Made by a program: the position numbers and the translations under genes
Shown: positions 8,913 to 17,946 of the stretch, one piece after another
How positions within the stretch are numbered: the first letter of the stretch is position 1
Layout: each line of letters begins with the position of its first letter
NCBI RefSeq assembly: GCF_000294655.1
Contig: NZ_CAHP01000042.1
Coordinates: 331 to 64,330, forward strand
Length of the DNA stretch: 64,000 bases
Source of the DNA: Magnetospirillum molischianum DSM 120
GTDB lineage: Bacteria; Pseudomonadota; Alphaproteobacteria; Rhodospirillales; Magnetospirillaceae
Reading direction: 5' to 3'
Notes under the pieces: model-generated
Told to the model about the DNA's origin: nothing
Seen by the model: only the letters and a program-made list of their open reading frames with translations
Database searches by the model: none

Positions 8913-9212
8913 ATGTTAAAACTTGGCAAACTGCCCGACCGCACCCCGGTCCGCATCGTCATCACTGTCAGTCCCGACCTCAATCGCGATCTCGTCGCCT
9001 ATGCCGACGCGTATCGCCAAGCCTATGGCCATGCCGAGGCCGTTGCCGACCTGATCCCCTCGATGCTGGAGGTCTTCCTCGCCAGCGATCGCGGTTTTGC
9101 CAAAGCTCGCAAGGATGGGGTGATTACGGCTGATGCCGCCGAACCGGCCCGGCGGCGGGGGCGGAAGGGAGCCGCGCCGGATTCGATCCCGCCGAGAGGG
9201 GAGTCTGGATAA
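8913..9212 (+). CDS. DUF2274 protein of Trb operons
   Basis: A 99-residue protein starting 12 bp after trbI, behind GGAGG. MLKLGKLPDRTPVRIVITVSPD and the following LVAYADAYRQAYG segment are the DUF2274 signature. That small protein regularly follows trbI in alphaproteobacterial Trb elements, and its role is unknown. The last ~25 residues are basic and Gly/Pro-rich. The gene closes the conjugation block. Confidence 0.88.
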   Translation: MLKLGKLPDRTPVRIVITVSPDLNRDLVAYADAYRQAYGHAEAVADLIPSMLEVFLASDRGFAKARKDGVITADAAEPARRRGRKGAAPDSIPPRGESG

Positions 9213-9295
9213 GCATGAACCGTAACCAAGCCGCCAAGCTGTCTATACGGACCAGGCCACTTCATGATGTGCTGCGGGTGGTGATGGCGGCGGCG

Positions 9296-9318
9296 AAGAG
9301 ATAGAAATTTGATCTCTT
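9296..9318. promoter_or_regulatory. Inverted repeat upstream of pglW
   Basis: A perfect 7-bp inverted repeat AAGAGAT (9296-9302) / ATCTCTT (9312-9318) with a 9-nt AT-rich spacer lies ~80 bp before pglW in the spacer 9213-9396. It could be an operator or promoter element. No clean -35/-10 pair with 16-18 bp spacing was found, so this is only a candidate. Confidence 0.3.
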
Positions 9319-9396
9319 GACCTACATTGTCCGGAGGCTGCCCCTAGGTTAGGCTTGCTGCCCTGTCGCGTGGGGCCTGTTGGAGCGTTCAACTGA

Positions 9397-12300
9397 ATGG
9401 TTATGTCGGCGCAACGCTGGTCGGCTATCGCCGAATCGGAATTCAAATGGGAGCAAGACGCGCTGGCGTTTCTGCGCGACCATCTTCCAGATATTGATCC
9501 TTGGCACGTTTGGTCGAATTTCGAGTTCATCGACGACCAGGGGCGGGTCAATGAAGTTGATGCCTTGGTCCTCTCGCCGAGAGGACTGTTCCTGGTTGAA
9601 ATCAAGAGCCGTCCAGGCCGGGTTGAAGGAGATGCCCATAGCTGGACCTGGGTGCAAGATGGCCGTACCAGTACGTATGACAATCCTTATTTACTCGCCA
9701 ACCGAAAGGCTAAACGTCTAAAGAGCCTTCTCGATCGCCAAGACGCGTTCCGACGGGCGCGGTTGCCCGTTCCTTTTGTCACTGCTGCTATCTTCTTGTC
9801 ATCGCCGACTAACGATATTTCCGCGCTACCACTCTTCGTTGCCACCAATGTGTTCAATCGCGGACGGCCGGGGACTGTGCATGATGAGGGCATCATCGCT
9901 GCGTTGACCGGCTTGGTCGGTCCCGGTCGGGAGCGCAATCCTAACGGTGACCCCGCAGTCAGGCGAACGATGAAATCGGCCATGGAGACAGCGGGGATCC
10001 GCCGTTCGCTCCGCCAACGCCGCATTGGCGATTACGAGTTGGAGCGGCTGATCGAGGAAGGGGACGATTTTCAGGATTTCCAAGGCCATCATGTCGCAGC
10101 CGATGTTCGCCGCCGCATCCGCATTTTCCAAACGCCTCCGGGACGCTCGCGCGACGACGTGTTCAAGGCGGTGGCGCGCGAGTTTCAAATTCTAGAGGGG
10201 ATCAGTCACCCCGGCATCCTGCGCGCCAGCGATTTTAAGGATACCGAGCGCGGTCCCGCACTGGTCTTTGATTTCGACCCCAAGGCAGTTCGCCTGGATT
10301 TCGTCCTGAAAGAGAAGGCTCTGGTTGATCGGCTGGACGTTGATCAACGCCTGCATCTTGTCCGCCAACTAGCCGAGACGATCCGTTACGCCCACGATAA
10401 GCGGCTCACCCACCGCGCCCTAGTGCCGCAGAATGTCCTGGTCCGCGATGTCGCGGAGCGGTTTCCTCGGTTACAGGTGATGAACTGGCAGTTGGCAACC
10501 CGCGAAGCCGGCAGCACCGGCGGCACGCTGCAACAGACCCTGGGTACGATCCATCCGGGAGACCATGTTGATGATCCGGCCAAGGTCTACATGGCACCGG
10601 AAGCGCTTCAGCATGCCAGCCCACCGATTCTGGCCGACATTTTTTCGCTGGGCGCGATCGCCTATCACATTTTCTCCGGCCAGCCGCCGGCCGGTTCGAC
10701 AGTGGAATTGGTCAACAAGCTGCGCCAGGGGCAGGGTCTTATGGTGGCCGACGTCATGGACGGCGCTTCGGCTGCGCTGGTCGACCTTATCCGCCAAGCC
10801 ACCCATCCCGACGTCAGCCGCCGTCTCGATTCTGTCGAAGAGTTTCTGGCCATGCTGGCCAAGGTTGAGGATGCCGCCGCCGGACAAGCCGACGAGCAAG
10901 TCATCGATCCGGCGCAGGCCAAGGCCGGGGATCGGCTCGACGGGGGCTTCACCGTCATTCGCCGCCTGGGGCGGGGAAGTTCCGCCGACGCGTTGCTGGT
11001 CAATAGCGACGGGTCCGACGAGCAACTGGTGCTGAAAGTGGCGATCGACTCCGCCTACGCCGACAGGCTGGGGGCCGAGGGCGAGATCATTGCTCGCCTG
11101 AATCACCAGAGCATCGTGCGTCACCGCCAAACTTTGAGCATTTCGGGTCGCACAGCCTTGCTGATGGAATTGGCTGGAGACGAAACATTGGCTGTCCGGT
11201 TGCGCCGGGGCGAGCGGCCTTCCCTCGATCTCGCCCGTCGCTGGGGTGAGGATCTCATTTCCGCCATCGATTACCTCGATGAGCAGGGCATCGCCCACCG
11301 CGACATCAAGCCCGACAACATCGGCATCCGCTCGAACCGCAAGAACACCCTGCATCTTGTGCTGTTCGATTTTTCCCTGTCGAAAGGATCGCTCGACAAC
11401 ATCCGCGCCGGAACCCGACCCTATCTGGACCCCTTTCTCAGCCTGCGGCGTCCGCCACGCTGGGATCTGCACGCCGAGCGCTTTGCCGTGGCCATCACCC
11501 TCTACGAGATGCTGACCGGCAGCATCCCCATCTGGGGCGACGGCGCTTCCGAACCGGCGGTGCTCGATTGTGAAGCGACCCTGGAGCCCGAGCGCTTCGA
11601 TCCACAAGTGCGCGATGGCATGGTGGCGTTCTTCGCCCGTGCGCTCCGCCGTTCGCCGCTCGAGCGTTTTGATAATGCCGAGGAAATGCTGAAGGTCTGG
11701 CGCCAAGTGTTCGAGGACATGCGCACGCCCGTGGTCAGCGATGAGTCCTTTGATACCATTGCCCGGCGGGTCACTGTCCAGACACCGGTGGCGGAACTTG
11801 GGCTAGGTGTGGAGGCGCTCGATGTGCTCACCCGCATGGGAGTCGAAACCGTCCGCCAGCTTCTGGGGGTGTCTCGCCTCAAGCTCCGTTATCTCAGCGG
11901 CGTCGGCGATCGCATCCGCAAGGAAATTCGCCTCAAGGCCAAGCGGTTGGCCCATCTACGGCCGGAGCTGGTTCCCGGTGGAACCACCAGCCAGGACGAA
12001 GCGCCCTCGCTGGCTGGCAGCATCGACCATCTGGCCGCCTCGCTGCTGCCGAAGCGGCCGGCCGGAGAGGACCGCGCCGAGGATCAAGCGGTCTCCACTT
12101 ATCTCGGGCTCGAAGAAGCGTCCGAGCCGTGGCTTGGCGTCGGCGCGGTGGCCGGCCGGACCGGATTGTCACGGGTGGCGTTGGCCGAGAGTCTGCGTCA
12201 GGCCCGCAGTCGGTGGCGGGACAAGGCCCCTCTGGCCAAAGTCCGAGACGATTTGCTCCGCCTGCTCGAGCAAGAGGGCAAAGCCGTCACAGCTATCGAG

Positions 12301-13545
12301 GCCGCCCGCGCCCTGTTGCTCCAGCGAGGCTCTTTGATAACCGACGACAGGGAGCGCATGCGATTGGCCCAAGCCGTCGTGCGGGCGGCGGTCGATGCCG
12401 AAGAGATGGGAGCCGAACCGCGATTCCGCTGGGTTTCCACTCCTACGGTGCCGCTGATCGCCAGTGACACCGTCATCGCGTCCGCTGCCGTGGCCTTGGG
12501 AGAGGCCGCCGATGAACTCGCCAGCCTCGATCCCTTGGCCTCGCCACAACGCGTGCGCGAGCGTTTGGTTGAGGGTGCCGGCCCCGATCTGCTGGCCGTC
12601 GCGGCGCCGCAGCGCTTGGTGCGTCTGGCCGTCGCCCTGTCGGCGCGCGCCGCACTATCGACGCGGCAGGAAATCTACCCACGCGGCATGCCCGCGGATC
12701 AGGCGATTCGTCTTGCCCTGAGTTCGTTGGTCGGGCCCGCCATGTTGACGAGGGACCAGATCTGGGAGCGTGTCCACAGCCGCTATCCGGAATCCCAACC
12801 CCTGCCGGACCGGCCCGCCCTGGATTCCTTGTTGCGCGCGGCCGGAGCCGAGTTGGACTGGCGTGAGGCGAGTGCCAACGGCCCCGCCGGTTATTGGCGG
12901 CGAACCATGGGCTTTGATCCGTCCGGTTCTGCCCAGACCCAATCGCGTCTGGGCACCTTCGCCCCACCGGATGAAGAGAGTCCGGACTTGGCAGACGCCC
13001 GTAAATTCGAGGAAAAGCTGGTGCGCGTCGTGGCGGACGGCGGATTCCTGGCCCTGGCCCTGGCGCCACGCCGGGCGCTGGCGGTGGCGCGGGAACTGGA
13101 GCAGCGATTCGGCATGATCCGCTTCAGCATCGATGCCCTGCTGTTGAGGGCAATGAAGGCGACCGCTGAAACCAACGAGGTCGATTGGCTGATCGTGCGC
13201 GAAACCGATGCCGCCGGTCCCACCACGGCCGAATGGCAGCACCTCAAAACGCTCGCCGACATGGCTTGGCCCCAGGTTGAAGCCGTTCTCCGTGCCGCAT
13301 CAGGTCCGGTGCTGCTGACCGATGCCGGCCTGATCGGGCGCTACGATCTTGTTTCCCGCCTGGACGTCCTTCGCGGAGATTGCGCCACAGCCACAGGACC
13401 GACCGGCATGGTGGTGCTGGTGCCGATGATGCAGCCCGGCATGCCGGCCATCGAGGGCAAGCCGGTGCCGGTGATGCCGGCGCAATGGGCGATGGTGCCG
13501 GAGGCGTGGGTGGAGAATCGTCATCGGGCGGGGCGGGCCGCGTGA
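9397..13545 (+). CDS. pglW: PglW, BREX type 2 Ser/Thr protein kinase
   Basis: A 1382-residue protein, the normal size for PglW. Residues ~10-120 form a NERD (nuclease-related) domain with NEVDALVLSPRGLFLVEIKS. Residues ~215-500 form a first kinase-like domain in which the catalytic loop reads HRALVPQN (residue ~339) rather than HRD, so it may be a pseudokinase. Residues ~515-790 form a second kinase domain with VLKVA, HRDIKPDN (~634) and FDFS in place of DFG (~658). The C-terminal ~550 residues include helix-hairpin-helix-like segments (VETVRQLLGV, LRYLSGVGDRI). In type 2 BREX, PglW is a regulatory kinase of the phage-growth-limitation system. ATG at 9403 is an alternative start. The gene is followed by a terminator-like hairpin. 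Confidence 0.92.
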   Translation: MVMSAQRWSAIAESEFKWEQDALAFLRDHLPDIDPWHVWSNFEFIDDQGRVNEVDALVLSPRGLFLVEIKSRPGRVEGDAHSWTWVQDGRTSTYDNPYLLANRKAKRLKSLLDRQDAFRRARLPVPFVTAAIFLSSPTNDISALPLFVATNVFNRGRPGTVHDEGIIAALTGLVGPGRERNPNGDPAVRRTMKSAMETAGIRRSLRQRRIGDYELERLIEEGDDFQDFQGHHVAADVRRRIRIFQTPPGRSRDDVFKAVAREFQILEGISHPGILRASDFKDTERGPALVFDFDPKAVRLDFVLKEKALVDRLDVDQRLHLVRQLAETIRYAHDKRLTHRALVPQNVLVRDVAERFPRLQVMNWQLATREAGSTGGTLQQTLGTIHPGDHVDDPAKVYMAPEALQHASPPILADIFSLGAIAYHIFSGQPPAGSTVELVNKLRQGQGLMVADVMDGASAALVDLIRQATHPDVSRRLDSVEEFLAMLAKVEDAAAGQADEQVIDPAQAKAGDRLDGGFTVIRRLGRGSSADALLVNSDGSDEQLVLKVAIDSAYADRLGAEGEIIARLNHQSIVRHRQTLSISGRTALLMELAGDETLAVRLRRGERPSLDLARRWGEDLISAIDYLDEQGIAHRDIKPDNIGIRSNRKNTLHLVLFDFSLSKGSLDNIRAGTRPYLDPFLSLRRPPRWDLHAERFAVAITLYEMLTGSIPIWGDGASEPAVLDCEATLEPERFDPQVRDGMVAFFARALRRSPLERFDNAEEMLKVWRQVFEDMRTPVVSDESFDTIARRVTVQTPVAELGLGVEALDVLTRMGVETVRQLLGVSRLKLRYLSGVGDRIRKEIRLKAKRLAHLRPELVPGGTTSQDEAPSLAGSIDHLAASLLPKRPAGEDRAEDQAVSTYLGLEEASEPWLGVGAVAGRTGLSRVALAESLRQARSRWRDKAPLAKVRDDLLRLLEQEGKAVTAIEAARALLLQRGSLITDDRERMRLAQAVVRAAVDAEEMGAEPRFRWVSTPTVPLIASDTVIASAAVALGEAADELASLDPLASPQRVRERLVEGAGPDLLAVAAPQRLVRLAVALSARAALSTRQEIYPRGMPADQAIRLALSSLVGPAMLTRDQIWERVHSRYPESQPLPDRPALDSLLRAAGAELDWREASANGPAGYWRRTMGFDPSGSAQTQSRLGTFAPPDEESPDLADARKFEEKLVRVVADGGFLALALAPRRALAVARELEQRFGMIRFSIDALLLRAMKATAETNEVDWLIVRETDAAGPTTAEWQHLKTLADMAWPQVEAVLRAASGPVLLTDAGLIGRYDLVSRLDVLRGDCATATGPTGMVVLVPMMQPGMPAIEGKPVPVMPAQWAMVPEAWVENRHRAGRAA

Positions 13546-13549
13546 TGGT

Positions 13550-13580
13550 AGAAGGTAGTGACCTCACTACCTTCTTTCTT
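13550..13580 (+). terminator. Terminator-like hairpin after pglW
   Basis: A perfect 11-bp stem, AGAAGGTAGTG (13550-13560) and CACTACCTTCT (13565-13575), with a 4-nt loop, followed by TTCTT. It lies just after the pglW stop. It would separate pglW transcription from the downstream antitoxin-toxin-pglX set, or act as an attenuator. Confidence 0.7.
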
Positions 13581-13638
13581 GCTCCTGCGTCTCTGCGGCC
13601 TGATACTGCCTGTGACCCCACGCATCCAAGGTGTTCCC

Positions 13639-13884
13639 ATGCGCAACATTTCCGCCGCCGATGCCAACCGCCATTTCTCTCGCATCCTGCGTGACGTGCA
13701 GGCGGGGCAGACGGTAACGGTTACCTCGCGCGGGACCCCCGTCGCCACCATCCGGCCGACGGGTGCCGGTTCCCCCAACCAGTGGCAGGCCAAACAGGCG
13801 CTGCTGGCGCGGCTTCGGGGGCAGGCGACCGCCGGTATTTCCTGGAGTCGGGACGAGTTGTATGACGACGGGACCCCTGCGTGA
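13639..13884 (+). CDS. Phd/YefM-type antitoxin
   Basis: 81 residues from the ATG at 13639. MRNISAADANRHFSRILRDV and the VTVTSRGTPVATIRP hairpin are typical of the Phd/YefM DNA-binding antitoxin fold, followed by a flexible C-terminal toxin-binding tail (residues ~50-81). The stop overlaps the toxin start (GTGA), as in most such pairs. It would neutralise the PIN toxin and repress its own promoter. Location inside a BREX locus is unusual. Confidence 0.85.
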   Translation: MRNISAADANRHFSRILRDVQAGQTVTVTSRGTPVATIRPTGAGSPNQWQAKQALLARLRGQATAGISWSRDELYDDGTPA

Positions 13885-14336
13885 TCGTCGCGCTGGACAC
13901 CAACGTCCTGGTCTATGCCGAGGGCGTCAACGACCCTGTGCGTCAGGCGCGCGCCCTGGACCTGATCGCCGTCTTGCCCGAGGGCGCCGCCATCGTGCCC
14001 GTCCAGGTGCTGGGTGAATTGTTCCGGGTGCTGACCGCCAAGGTGAGGCGCCCCGCCGCCGAGGCGCGGGCGGCGGTGCTGTCGTGGCGCGACGCCCTGC
14101 CGGTCCATGACACCACCGATCAAGCCCTGCTGTCGGCCATGGATCTGGTCGCCGACCATGGCCTGCAAATTTGGGATGCTCTCATTCTGGCGGTCGCGGC
14201 CGATGCGCGCTGCCGTCTGCTGCTGTCCGAGGATTTGCAGGACGGCTTCACCTGGCGCGGTGTGACGGTGGTCAACCCCTTCATCACGCCCTCCCATCCC
14301 CTGCTGGCCGCACTGCTGGCCCCCTCTCGATCCTGA
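13881..14336 (+). CDS. VapC-like PIN-domain toxin
   Basis: 151 residues starting with GTG in a 4-bp overlap with the antitoxin. PIN-domain acidic residues are visible: Asp near residue 6 in LDTNVLVYAE, Glu in VLGELFRVL, Asp in IWDALILAVA and Asp in LLSEDLQDG. VapC toxins are Mg-dependent RNases that cut tRNA or rRNA. Only 10 bp separate its stop from the pglX ATG, so pair and methylase are probably co-transcribed. This could link loss of the BREX operon to toxin release (inference). Confidence 0.87.
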   Translation: MIVALDTNVLVYAEGVNDPVRQARALDLIAVLPEGAAIVPVQVLGELFRVLTAKVRRPAAEARAAVLSWRDALPVHDTTDQALLSAMDLVADHGLQIWDALILAVAADARCRLLLSEDLQDGFTWRGVTVVNPFITPSHPLLAALLAPSRS

Positions 14337-14346
14337 AGATTTCGCC

Positions 14347-17300
14347 ATGATCATTCCCGCTGTTCTCCTCAAAGACCTCAAGCGCCTCGTTCGTGTCCTG
14401 GAAGACGATATCCGGGATGGCCTGCCGGGGACGGCGGCGGATGCACGGCTGCACGGTGAATGGCAGGCGGCGAAGGAGGCCGGGCGCACCGCCGCCACCT
14501 ATGAATCGTGGCGCGAAGAGGAGATCACCCAATCCGCCGTCCATTGGGTGCTGGGCGGCGTGTTCCTGCGCTTCATCGAGGACAACGGCCTGGTCGAGCG
14601 ACCGTGGCTGGCGGGGCCGAACCCGGAGCGCATGGCGCTGGCTCGTGACCGCTACGAGGGGTATTTCCGCGCCCATCCGCATGAATCCGACCGCGACTAC
14701 CTACTGGCCTGCTTCACCGAGGCGGGACAGTTGCATGGCGCGGCTGCGCTGTTCGACACGCGCCACAACCCGGTGTGGGAACTGCCAGTCTCTGGCGATG
14801 GCGGTATCGCGCTCATGAATTTCTGGACCAAGGCCGACCCCGATAGCGGCCGGCTGGTCCACGACTTCACCGATCCGGACCTGTCCACCCGCTTCCTCGG
14901 CGACCTCTATCAGGACCTGTCGGAGGCGGCGCGCAAGCGTTATGCCCTGTTGCAGACCCCCGAATTCGTCGAGGAATTCATCCTCGACCGCACCCTCACC
15001 CCGGCCATCCAGGAGTTCGGCTTCCGCGAGGTGCGGCTGATCGACCCCACCTGCGGCTCGGGCCACTTCCTTTTGGGTGCTTTCCACCGATTGGTGACTG
15101 AGTGGAGCCGCGCCGAGCCAGGCCGCAACATCCGCGATGTGGCGCAACGGGCGCTGGACGCGGTGGCCGGTGTGGACATCAACCCATTCGCCACTGCCAT
15201 CGCTCGCTTCCGCCTGCTGGTGGCGGCGCTGAAAGTGTGCGGCATCGGCAGGCTGGCCGACGCCCCCGATTTTCGTTTCGAGCTAGCAGCCGGTGACAGC
15301 CTGCTGCACGGCAAGCGGTTCATGGATATCCGAGGCGTCCAACTCAGCCTCGACCCGCATGACGGTGTCACCCATTACTTCCACACCGAAGACCGCGACG
15401 ACCTTGATCGTATTCTCGGGCGGCAGTACCACGCGGTGGTGGGGAATCCGCCATACATCATCGTTAAGGATAAGGCGCTGAACGACGCCTACCGCCAGCG
15501 CTATAGCACCTGCCACATGAAATATTCGCTTGGCGTGCCATTTACCGAGCGCTTTTTTGATCTTACCCAGGCTCAGAACGGCCATTCCGCCGGGTTCGTA
15601 GGAATGATCACCGCCAACAGTTTTATGAAGCGAGAATTTGGCAGCAAACTGATTGAGGATTTTCTCCCGCGTGTTGATCTGACCCATGTGGTTGACACAT
15701 CTGGTGCATTCATACCGGGCCATGGAACGCCAACTGTCATCTTGTTTGGTAGAAACCGTAGACCTCTTTTGGGTGACGTCAGGGTTGCAATGTCGATCAT
15801 CGGAGAAAGCACTGAGCCGTCAAATCCGGCGGAAGGACCTGTCTGGCTCAGCATTTTAAGCCAGATTGATAGCGCAGGGAGTGAAGGTGCATTCGTGTCA
15901 GTAGCGGACATTGCAAGGATATCGCTCTCTAGACACCCGTGGTCACTCGGGGGTGGTGGGGCTTCTGATTTAAAACAAGCAATAGAATCGGCTGCGAAGT
16001 GCACCTTAGGTGAATATCCCGCAAATTCAGGCGTGATGGCTCTCACGCTCGAGGATGAGCCATTTATTGCTGACGACATGGTGTTTATTCGGAATGGAAT
16101 TCCAAAAGAATTCATCAAGCCTTACCTCACTGGTGCAGATGTAAGAGACTACGCCTGTGGCGAAGGCAATAGCATTGTGTTTCCATATGGCCGTGACGTA
16201 AATCCATTTCTGGATGAAAGTATATTGCGCTGGCTGTGGCCACATAAGGCCAGTCTTGCAAATCGTATTATGTTCAGGAGAAATCAATTACAAAGAGGCC
16301 TTCATTGGTATGAGTACGGGATGTTTGTTAAAACTCGCTTTGGTGAGCCGGATGCGATTAAATTTGTATGCGTCGCGACACACAATCATTTCTCTGCGGC
16401 GAAATTTGAAGCCGTCTGCAATAGACATGCACCCGTAATTTCCGCTCCAGATCATGATTCTGCTGTCTGGATGTGCGCGGAGTTGAATTCATCGACAGCA
16501 GCATTCTGGATGCGATCTGTTTTTCACAATAAGGGTAGCCAAGGAATCTCGGAGGGCTTCAAAGCTGAAGTCTGGGAACGCTTCATCGAGGTTGGCTCTA
16601 CAGGCCTGCAATCCTTCCCCCTCGCCGAACCCTACCCCCTCGACCTTGCCCGCGAACTGGATTCCCTGGCCCAGCAGCTTTCGGCAACCCTGCCCGCTGC
16701 CCTGCTAGCGGTCGCCGTGCCGGCTCGCGCCCAATTGGATGCGGCCCGTGAGCGGGCGCTGTCTATCCGCCGCCGCATGATCGCGTTGCAGGAGGAATTG
16801 GACTGGCGTTGTTATAAACTCTACGGCGTCGTCGATGGCCACGAGGCCGAAGGGCTGGAATTCGGGTTGGAGGCACCGGAAGTTGACCTTGGCCAGCGCG
16901 CCTTCGAAATCGTCATGGCCCGCAAGATGGCGGCGGAAGAATTAGAGACCACTTGGTTCGCCCGCCACGGTTCCGTCCCCACCGCCGAGATCCCCGACCA
17001 TTGGCCGGTGGCGTATCGAGCCGTGGTCGAGCGCCGCATCGCCCTAATCGAGTCCCACAGCCATATCGGCTTGGTGGAAAAGCCAGAATACAAGCGGCGT
17101 TGGCAGTGGAGCGACGGCGGCTTCGAGGCCGGCTGGGCGGAGCGCGAGCGGGACGCGCTGGAACGCTGGCTGCTCGACCGGCTGGAGGATGGGTGCTATT
17201 GGCAGGGCGGCCCGGCGCTGAAATCGGTTAATGCCCTGGCCGACATTGCCCGTGCCGACGATGATTTCTGCCGCGCTGCCGCCCTGTACGAAGGCCAAGA

Positions 17301-17946
17301 CCATCCCGATCTCGCCACCCTGGTCGCCCGGCTGGTGGCCAAGGAATCGGTGCCGTTCCTCCCCAGTCTCCGCTATGCCGAATCGGGGCGGCGCAAGCGC
17401 GCCCAGTGGGAGCAGGTGTGGGACCTCCAGCGCCGCGAAGATGCCGGCCAGGATGTGGGCACCATCGACGTGCCCCCCAAATACAAGCGCGAGGACTTCC
17501 TCAACCCCGATTTCTGGCGCCTGCGCGGCGGCCTCGACGTCCCCAAGGAACGCTTCATCAGCTACCCAGGCGCCGAGAAATCCGCCGATGGCGGGTTGAT
17601 GGTGGCTTGGGCCGGCTTCGACCACCTCGCCCAAGCCCGCGCCCTGGCCGGCTTCTATCACGAGATGAAGGATGTGGAAGGCTGGGACGCACCCCGCCTG
17701 ATCCCCCTGTTGGCCGGTCTCGCCGACCTAATCCCCTGGCTGAAGCAGTGGCACAACGCCTATGACGCGGATTTCGGCCAAGGCCCCGGCGACTGGTTCA
17801 CCGCCTTCCTGGCCGAGGAAGCCCGCACCCTGGGGGTGACCGCCGACGACATCACCGCCTGGGAACCGGCGGCGAAGGTCAAGGCGAAACGGGGACGGAA
17901 GGCGAAGGCGACCGACCAGATTACGTTGGAGGATTTGGGACTTTAG
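14347..17946 (+). CDS. pglX: PglX, BREX adenine-specific DNA methyltransferase
   Basis: 1199 residues. The SAM-binding motif is DPTCGSGHFLLGAF (from ~233) and the catalytic motif is NPPY (from ~367), defining an N6-adenine methyltransferase. In BREX it marks host DNA and sets site specificity. The N-terminal ~200 residues are helical and the C-terminal ~450 include long helices. From about 15,480 to 16,600 (residues ~380-750, the expected target-recognition region) the DNA is clearly AT-richer, with atypical codons, compared with both sides. This suggests a swapped specificity segment. The stop interlocks with that of the convergent reverse transcriptase. Confidence 0.93.
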   Translation: MIIPAVLLKDLKRLVRVLEDDIRDGLPGTAADARLHGEWQAAKEAGRTAATYESWREEEITQSAVHWVLGGVFLRFIEDNGLVERPWLAGPNPERMALARDRYEGYFRAHPHESDRDYLLACFTEAGQLHGAAALFDTRHNPVWELPVSGDGGIALMNFWTKADPDSGRLVHDFTDPDLSTRFLGDLYQDLSEAARKRYALLQTPEFVEEFILDRTLTPAIQEFGFREVRLIDPTCGSGHFLLGAFHRLVTEWSRAEPGRNIRDVAQRALDAVAGVDINPFATAIARFRLLVAALKVCGIGRLADAPDFRFELAAGDSLLHGKRFMDIRGVQLSLDPHDGVTHYFHTEDRDDLDRILGRQYHAVVGNPPYIIVKDKALNDAYRQRYSTCHMKYSLGVPFTERFFDLTQAQNGHSAGFVGMITANSFMKREFGSKLIEDFLPRVDLTHVVDTSGAFIPGHGTPTVILFGRNRRPLLGDVRVAMSIIGESTEPSNPAEGPVWLSILSQIDSAGSEGAFVSVADIARISLSRHPWSLGGGGASDLKQAIESAAKCTLGEYPANSGVMALTLEDEPFIADDMVFIRNGIPKEFIKPYLTGADVRDYACGEGNSIVFPYGRDVNPFLDESILRWLWPHKASLANRIMFRRNQLQRGLHWYEYGMFVKTRFGEPDAIKFVCVATHNHFSAAKFEAVCNRHAPVISAPDHDSAVWMCAELNSSTAAFWMRSVFHNKGSQGISEGFKAEVWERFIEVGSTGLQSFPLAEPYPLDLARELDSLAQQLSATLPAALLAVAVPARAQLDAARERALSIRRRMIALQEELDWRCYKLYGVVDGHEAEGLEFGLEAPEVDLGQRAFEIVMARKMAAEELETTWFARHGSVPTAEIPDHWPVAYRAVVERRIALIESHSHIGLVEKPEYKRRWQWSDGGFEAGWAERERDALERWLLDRLEDGCYWQGGPALKSVNALADIARADDDFCRAAALYEGQDHPDLATLVARLVAKESVPFLPSLRYAESGRRKRAQWEQVWDLQRREDAGQDVGTIDVPPKYKREDFLNPDFWRLRGGLDVPKERFISYPGAEKSADGGLMVAWAGFDHLAQARALAGFYHEMKDVEGWDAPRLIPLLAGLADLIPWLKQWHNAYDADFGQGPGDWFTAFLAEEARTLGVTADDITAWEPAAKVKAKRGRKAKATDQITLEDLGL

